Shown here in pieces: positions 59,439-64,000 of a stretch of DNA of 64,000 nt. The notes under the pieces are model-generated. The model was not told where the DNA came from. It was given only the letters and a program-made list of their open reading frames with translations, and searched no databases. The stretch covers positions 30,561-94,560 of the forward strand of contig NZ_SRXO01000026.1 of the NCBI RefSeq assembly GCF_008360935.1. Reading direction: 5' to 3'. The stretch is from Siccirubricoccus phaeus (GTDB lineage Bacteria > Pseudomonadota > Alphaproteobacteria > Acetobacterales > Acetobacteraceae). The translations under genes and the position numbers were made by a program. Numbering within the stretch: the stretch's first letter is position 1; each line of letters opens with the position of its first letter.

Positions 59439-60010
59439 GCGTCGTTCCTTCAGCGGGGCGGCGCGCCGGGCTGGCGCGGCAGCCCCGACCGGGCGCATCG
59501 GGCGCCCGGAATTGCGGGTGTGGCCCGCTGCCCGCGATGGGCGGGGCGGGCCGGTGCGACGCGGTGGGATGCCAGTCTCGGCCGATGGCGGCGCCCCGGT
59601 CCGGGACGCCGGGCCCGGCGCTTCGGGCGGCATGGACAGCGGACTACCCCTGTGGCAGCCGCCCCCCGGTCCGGGGTTCCATGTGGCCGGAAACGCCGAC
59701 GCCGCCCCCCTCGGGGGCTCGCACGGCTCTGTCCTGTCAGCCCGCCGCGTGCGCGGCGGTGACGGGCTTGGCCAGCGCGCTGGGTCACCCGTCGGTCGCC
59801 CATATGGCCAATCCTAGGGCGGATTGCCATGGAATTCTGCGGAAAAGGCCGAGAGGGGCTTCGCCCCCCTCGGGCTTCCCCCACCAAAGGCCGAAGGGCC
59901 TTTGGAAACCTTGAGTTTTGCGCCCCGACCGTCGGGTCCAACTTCAATGGCCCTTGGCGGGCAGGAGTTTGAGGGGTTGCGGCACTGCCGCAACCGGAGC
60001 CCTCCCTCTG
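59439..60010. other. Long non-coding spacer between rpsO and pnp
   Basis: 572 nt with no supported gene. In many bacteria this spacer holds a hairpin cut by RNase III or a terminator; here a family C repeat (59841-59925) and a family A-like fragment (about 59926-60003) fill the rpsO-proximal part. GC hairpins near 59590-59730 are plausible pnp leader structures. Confidence 0.5.
59841..59925 (+). repeat. Dispersed repeat family C, copy 2
   Basis: GAGAGGGGCTTCGCCCCCCTC is followed by CCACCAAAGGCCGAAGGGCC (quoted in part) and TTTGGAAACCTTGAGTTTTG. The order and much of the sequence match 15441-15513. It lies within the rpsO-pnp spacer. Confidence 0.75.
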
Positions 60011-60283
60011 CTACCGCCGCAGCCCGAGGCTCCCGATCAGCCTCTCGTACCGGCCGGCATCCTTCTTCTTCAGGTAGTCCAGCAACCCACGCCGCTGGCC
60101 GACCAGCACCAGCAGGCCGCGCCGGCTGTGGAAGTCCTTGGCGTGGGTCTTGAGGTGCTCGGTGAGGCCGGAAATCCGCTCGGACAGCAGGGCGACCTGC
60201 ACTTCCGGGCTGCCCGTGTCACCGGGATGCGTGGCGTATTGCGCGATCAGCGCCTGGCGGCGCTCCGCAGACAGAGCCGACAT
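60011..60283 (-). CDS. rpsO: 30S ribosomal protein S15
   Basis: A 90-residue primary 16S rRNA-binding protein. Signatures: [20 protein letters not shown] (about 19-38), [19 protein letters not shown] (about 40-58) and [20 protein letters not shown] near the end. Length exactly typical (89-90). Between truB and pnp on the same strand, as in many bacteria; it may autoregulate translation, but no such site can be identified here. Confidence 0.97.
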   Translation of the reverse strand: MSALSAERRQALIAQYATHPGDTGSPEVQVALLSERISGLTEHLKTHAKDFHSRRGLLVLVGQRRGLLDYLKKKDAGRYERLIGSLGLRR

Positions 60284-60331
60284 CGGGTTGTTCTCCTGTT
60301 GGCCGGGTGGCTCGGGCCACGCTTCGGCGGT

Positions 60332-61297
60332 TCAACCGACGGCTGCCGGGCTTTCCTGCGCCACCAGGCGTTCCGGCACCAATTGGCCGGACTCCAGGCG
60401 GCAAAGCCCGATGAGCCGCTCCCCCGCCATGGCGCGGACCAGGCCCCCATCGGGGTTGGCCTCGCCGGGTATTCGGCCCATCAGCTCCACCAGGCTGATC
60501 GCCTGGCCGAAGCCGAGCCTTGCGGCTTCCGCTGCCGTGAGGGCCAGCGCCGGGATGTCGGCCAGCGCGGTCGTCACCGGCAGCAGCAGCGCCGGGGAAG
60601 GGGGCGGGGTATCGCCCGCGCCACGCAGCTTGTCCAGGGGAATCGCGTGGGATTCGTGGAAGGGGCCGACCCGCATGCGCCGCAGCGCGGCGATATGGCC
60701 GACCGTGCCGCAGGCGCGGGCCAGGTCCCGGGCGAGGGAGCGCATATAGACGCCCTTGCCGCTTTCCACGAGGAAGACAGCGGTATCGGCATCCGGCCGC
60801 TCGATCAGCTCGAAGCGGTCGATCCGGGCGGGCCGGGGAGCCAGCTCCACCACCTGGCCCTCGCGCGCCAGGTCATAGGCGCGCTCGCCGGCGACCTTGA
60901 TGGCGGAATAGATCGGCGGGACCTGCATGATCTCGCCGCGGAAAGCGGGCAGGGCGGCCTGGATCTCGGCATCGGTGGGGCGGGCGTCGGAGGTGGCGAT
61001 GACCTCGCCGTCGGCGTCGTCGGTGTCCCGCGCCTCCCCGAAGCGCAGGGTGAAGCGGTAGGACTTCGTGCCGTCCATGACATAGGGCACCGTCTTGGTG
61101 GCGGCGCCGAAGGCGATGGGCAAAAGGCCGGTCGCCAGCGGGTCCAAGGTGCCGCCATGGCCGCATTTCTGCGCCTGGAACAGCCGCTTGACGATGTTCA
61201 CCACATCGGTGGAGCCGATGCCCGAGGGCTTGTCGACGATCAGCCAGCCATCGATGGGACGGCCCTTGGGTTTGCGGTGGCGGTGGCGCTGGGTCAT
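60332..61297 (-). CDS. truB: tRNA pseudouridine(55) synthase
   Basis: A 321-residue enzyme that makes pseudouridine 55 in the T-loop of tRNAs. Catalytic Asp52 lies in HGGTLDPLATGLLP; other motifs are GWLIVDKPSGIGST, SYRFTLRFGEARDTDDADGE and YMRSLARDLARACGTVGHI. The ATG at 61297 matches the family start; a longer frame runs upstream toward rbfA. Part of infB-rbfA-truB-rpsO-pnp. Confidence 0.95.
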   Translation of the reverse strand: MTQRHRHRKPKGRPIDGWLIVDKPSGIGSTDVVNIVKRLFQAQKCGHGGTLDPLATGLLPIAFGAATKTVPYVMDGTKSYRFTLRFGEARDTDDADGEVIATSDARPTDAEIQAALPAFRGEIMQVPPIYSAIKVAGERAYDLAREGQVVELAPRPARIDRFELIERPDADTAVFLVESGKGVYMRSLARDLARACGTVGHIAALRRMRVGPFHESHAIPLDKLRGAGDTPPPSPALLLPVTTALADIPALALTAAEAARLGFGQAISLVELMGRIPGEANPDGGLVRAMAGERLIGLCRLESGQLVPERLVAQESPAAVG

Positions 61298-61385
61298 TCG
61301 CTCGGTCGGTGCTGCGGGAAGGGCGGCTTCATAGGGCTTCGCGCGGCCGACGCCAGCGGAAATCGGCAATGCAGGGATGGGCGCG

Positions 61386-61811
61386 TTAAGCCCCCTCCCC
61401 CGCATCATCCTCCGACCGTGGGGCAAGGTCCCGCACCACCTCCGGCTGCTTCAGCGCGCGGTCGATCTGCATGGCGTAGTCGAGTGCGGTGTCCGGCTGG
61501 AAATGCAGGTCCGGCGCGAATTTCAGCCGCACCGCGCGGGCGACCTGGCTGCGCAGGAAGGGGGCGGCGCGCTTCAGGGCGCGGAATTGCGGCTCAGGCA
61601 GGTCCTTCCCCAGCCCGCTGACGAAGGCGGTCATGTGCTTCAGGTCCGGGGAGGCGCGGACCTCCGTCACGGTGACATGCGCGCCGGCGAGGTCCGGGTC
61701 GCGGAAATCCCCGCGCGCCAGCACGGCGGCCAGGGCGTGGCGCACCTCCTCCGCCACGCGGAGCTGGCGCTGGCTGGGGCCGCTGCCGGCCTCCTGCGGT
61801 CTCTTGCCCAT
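61386..61811 (-). CDS. rbfA: 30S ribosome-binding factor RbfA
   Basis: A 141-residue KH-fold factor for 16S rRNA maturation and cold adaptation. Signatures: SQRQLRVAEEVRHALAAVLA (about 13-32), RDPDLAGAHVTVTEVRASPD (about 37-56) and LRSQVARAVRLKFAPDLHF. It lies between infB and truB, separated from infB by an intrinsic terminator-like hairpin and from truB by 88 nt. Confidence 0.94.
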   Translation of the reverse strand: MGKRPQEAGSGPSQRQLRVAEEVRHALAAVLARGDFRDPDLAGAHVTVTEVRASPDLKHMTAFVSGLGKDLPEPQFRALKRAAPFLRSQVARAVRLKFAPDLHFQPDTALDYAMQIDRALKQPEVVRDLAPRSEDDAGEGA

Positions 61812-61828
61812 CGGGCGTTCACCTTCGC

Positions 61829-61865
61829 AAAAACAAAGGGCGCGGCACCTTCCGGCGCCGCGCCC
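61829..61865 (-). terminator. Intrinsic terminator-like hairpin between infB and rbfA
   Basis: On the minus strand a perfect 9-bp stem (61857-61865 with 61838-61846), loop of 10 nt, is followed by TTTGTTTTT. It would attenuate transcription from infB into rbfA-truB-rpsO-pnp. Confidence 0.7.
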
Positions 61866-61889
61866 GGGGATGCCGGGAAGGGGCGCCGG

Positions 61890-64000
61890 CTAAGCCGCCG
61901 CCACCGTCTCGACTTCGTAGCACTCGATCTGGTCGCCGACGCGGATGTCGTTGTAGTTGGCGAAGGACATGCCGCATTCATAGCCGTTGGTCACCTCGCG
62001 GACATCGTCCTTGAAGCGGCGCAGCGTGCTGAGCTCGCCCTGGTGGATGACGACGCCGTCGCGCAGCAGGCGCACGCCGGCACCGCGCCGCACGACGCCT
62101 TCCGTCACCCGGCAGCCCGCCACATTGCCCACCCGCTTGACCTCGAAGACCTGGAGGATCTGCGCGTAGCCCAGGAACTTCTCGCGCTGGACCGGGGCGA
62201 GCTTGCCCTTCACCAGCTTCTCGATGTCGTCCGAGACCTCGTAGATGATCGAGTAGTAGCGGATATCCACGCCGTCCCGCTGTGCCATCTCCCGCGCCTG
62301 GGTGGTGGCGCGGACATTGAAGGCGACGAGCACGGCATTGGACGCCTTGGCGAGCTGGATGTCGGATTCGGTGATCTGGCCGACCGCCGAATGCAGCACC
62401 CGGACCCGCACCTCCTCATTGCCCAGCCGGCCAAGGGTGACGCCGATCGCCTCGGCGCTGCCCTGGACATCGGCCTTGACGACGACGGCCACTTCCTTCT
62501 GCTCGCCCGCCTGGACGCGCGCCAGCATCTCGGCCAGCGTCCCGCGGCTGGCGCCGGCGGCGGCGCTCGCCTTCTCCCGCAGCTTGCGCTGGCGGAATTC
62601 GGAGATCTCGCGCGCCCTTGTCTCATCCTCCACGGCGACGAAATTCTCGCCCGCCGAGGGCACGCCGGAGAGGCCGAGGATCTCGACCGGCAGGCTGGGG
62701 CCCGCGGTCTTCAACTGCCTTCCCTTGTCGTCCAGCATGGCGCGCACCCGGCCCCATTCGGCGCCGGCCACGACGATGTCGCCCTGCTTCAGCGTGCCCT
62801 TCTGCACCAGGATGGTCGCCACCGGGCCGCGGCCGCGGTCCAGCTTGCTCTCGATGACCGTGCCTTCCGCGGCGCGGTTCGGGTTGGCGCGCAGGTCCAG
62901 CAGCTCCGCCTGCAGGATGATCGACTCGAGCAGCTTGTCGAGGTTGATCTTCTGCGTGGCCGAGACCTCGATCTCCTGGGTGTCGCCACCCATGCTTTCC
63001 ACCACCACCTCGTGCTGCAGCAGCTCCTGCCGCACCCGGTCGGGGCGCACGCCCGGCTTGTCGATCTTGTTCACCGCGACGATGAGCGGGACGCCCGCCG
63101 CCTTGGCGTGGTTGATCGCCTCGATGGTCTGCGGCATCACGCCGTCATCCGCCGCCACCACCAGCACCACCATATCCGTCACGGAGGCGCCGCGGGCGCG
63201 CATGGCGGTGAAGGCGGCGTGGCCCGGCGTGTCGATGAAGGTGACCCGCTCGCCGGTCGGGATCTGCACCTGATAGGCGCCGATATGCTGGGTGATGCCG
63301 CCCGCCTCGTGCGCCGCCACATCGGCCTTGCGCAGCGCGTCCAGCAGGCTGGTCTTGCCGTGGTCGACATGGCCCATGATGGTGACGACCGGCGGCCGCG
63401 CCTCGAGGTCGGTATCCTCGTCCGTCGCGCCTTCCAGGCCGATCTCCACGTCGCTCTCGGCGACGCGGCGGACGCGGTGGCCGAATTCCTGCACCACCAG
63501 CTCCGCCGTATCGGCGTCGATGGTCTGGGTCAGGGTGGCCATCACGCCCATGCGGAACAGCGCCTTCACCACCTCGCCGCCACGGGCGGCCATGCGGTTG
63601 GCGAGTTCCTGGACGGTGATCGTCTCCGGCACCACCACGTCGCGCACCACGCGCTCCGTGCCGCTGCGCAGCCGGGCCAGCTCCTGCTGGCGCCGCTCGC
63701 GCTCCCGCGCGCGGCGGAGGGAGGCGATGGAGCGCGTACGCTCATCCTCGCCCTCGATCGCCGCCTGCACGTCGATGCGGCCTTCGCGCCGGCCGAGGCC
63801 GGGCAGACCCTTCTTGACCGGGGCTAGCACCGGCTTCTTCGGCGCCGCGGCGGGGCCGCCGGGGCGGCGCAGGGCGGCGCCGCGGCGGGCCTCGTCCTCC
63901 TCCTCCGCGGTACGGGCGCGCAGCGTGAGCTTCGGCGCCTGGGCGCCGGGCGCGGCCGGGGCGGCGGGCGCGGCGCCGGCGGCAGGCGCCGGGGCAGCGG
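61890..64000 (-). CDS. infB: Translation initiation factor IF-2 (5' end beyond window)
   Basis: At least 703 residues; the N-terminus continues past the right edge. The visible N-terminal part is Ala/Pro/Arg-rich and linker-like. The IF2 N-domain segment ([20 protein letters not shown]) precedes the GTPase domain: G1 [17 protein letters not shown]3 [16 protein letters not shown]4 [10 protein letters not shown]. Domains II-IV follow to the normal C-terminus ([20 protein letters not shown]). First visible gene of infB-rbfA-truB-rpsO-pnp. Confidence 0.97.
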   Translation of the reverse strand, partial: AAPAPAAGAAPAAPAAPGAQAPKLTLRARTAEEEDEARRGAALRRPGGPAAAPKKPVLAPVKKGLPGLGRREGRIDVQAAIEGEDERTRSIASLRRARERERRQQELARLRSGTERVVRDVVVPETITVQELANRMAARGGEVVKALFRMGVMATLTQTIDADTAELVVQEFGHRVRRVAESDVEIGLEGATDEDTDLEARPPVVTIMGHVDHGKTSLLDALRKADVAAHEAGGITQHIGAYQVQIPTGERVTFIDTPGHAAFTAMRARGASVTDMVVLVVAADDGVMPQTIEAINHAKAAGVPLIVAVNKIDKPGVRPDRVRQELLQHEVVVESMGGDTQEIEVSATQKINLDKLLESIILQAELLDLRANPNRAAEGTVIESKLDRGRGPVATILVQKGTLKQGDIVVAGAEWGRVRAMLDDKGRQLKTAGPSLPVEILGLSGVPSAGENFVAVEDETRAREISEFRQRKLREKASAAAGASRGTLAEMLARVQAGEQKEVAVVVKADVQGSAEAIGVTLGRLGNEEVRVRVLHSAVGQITESDIQLAKASNAVLVAFNVRATTQAREMAQRDGVDIRYYSIIYEVSDDIEKLVKGKLAPVQREKFLGYAQILQVFEVKRVGNVAGCRVTEGVVRRGAGVRLLRDGVVIHQGELSTLRRFKDDVREVTNGYECGMSFANYNDIRVGDQIECYEVETVAAA

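Overview
The window is very GC-rich and looks like the chromosome of an Acetobacteraceae-type alphaproteobacterium (Roseomonas-like). That placement is an inference from several features: a class I lysyl-tRNA synthetase, a tripartite tricarboxylate transporter, several TRAP receptors and an orphan Bug-type receptor, an alphaproteobacterial SOS box (GTTC-N7-GTTC), the ftsE-ftsX-DUF218-plsC gene order, and many palindromic intergenic repeats. No rRNA, tRNA, CRISPR array, integrase or complete insertion sequence was seen.

Layout. (1) 1-9.4 kb, all leftward: a compact T7-like podovirus structural cassette in the order small protein, portal, scaffold, capsid, tail tubular A, tail tubular B, small Gln-rich virion protein, tail fibre/spike, then a partial gene cut by the window edge. 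A strong intrinsic terminator lies inside the leader of the first gene. (2) 9.9-11.7 kb: two unknown genes behind a perfect SOS box, divergent from a LexA/CI-like S24 repressor. (3) 11.8-15.4 kb: lysK overlapping an mprF-like gene whose synthase half is missing. (4) 15.6-24.4 kb: D-cysteine desulfhydrase-like enzyme, then a five-gene leftward operon (M20 amidohydrolase, creatininase-like, two ketopantoate-reductase paralogues, VOC protein), divergent from tctBA. (5) 24.4-30.7 kb: a frameshifted GGDEF-like relic, a tiny membrane protein, a leaderless HtrA-like protease, a Na+/H+ antiporter, MscL, a VOC protein, a lipoprotein with a peptidoglycan-binding domain, and dispersed repeats. (6) 30.7-38.4 kb: a dctPQM TRAP operon, a second receptor, an HWE-type histidine kinase and a third, frameshifted receptor. 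(7) 38.7-44.2 kb: CBS protein, DUF4139 protein, 2-hydroxyacid dehydrogenase, class II aldolase. (8) 44.2-48.2 kb: a leftward Cpx-like set (DegP-like lipoprotein protease, OmpR-type regulator, sensor kinase, small secreted protein) with three related RNA hairpins between its genes. (9) 48.5-64 kb: an orphan Bug receptor, surA-ksgA, ftsE-ftsX-DUF218-plsC, a zinc-ribbon protein, a nitronate-monooxygenase-like flavoprotein, and infB-rbfA-truB-rpsO-pnp.

The most unusual item is the set of hairpins at 46.0-47.0 kb. Their stems differ but stay paired, and their loops keep four GG doublets on the coding strand. Two of them sit about 30 nt upstream of the response-regulator and kinase start codons. 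Next come the SOS-box/attenuator control of the phage-like cassette, the lysK-truncated mprF pair, and the repeats that supply the 3' ends of two genes.
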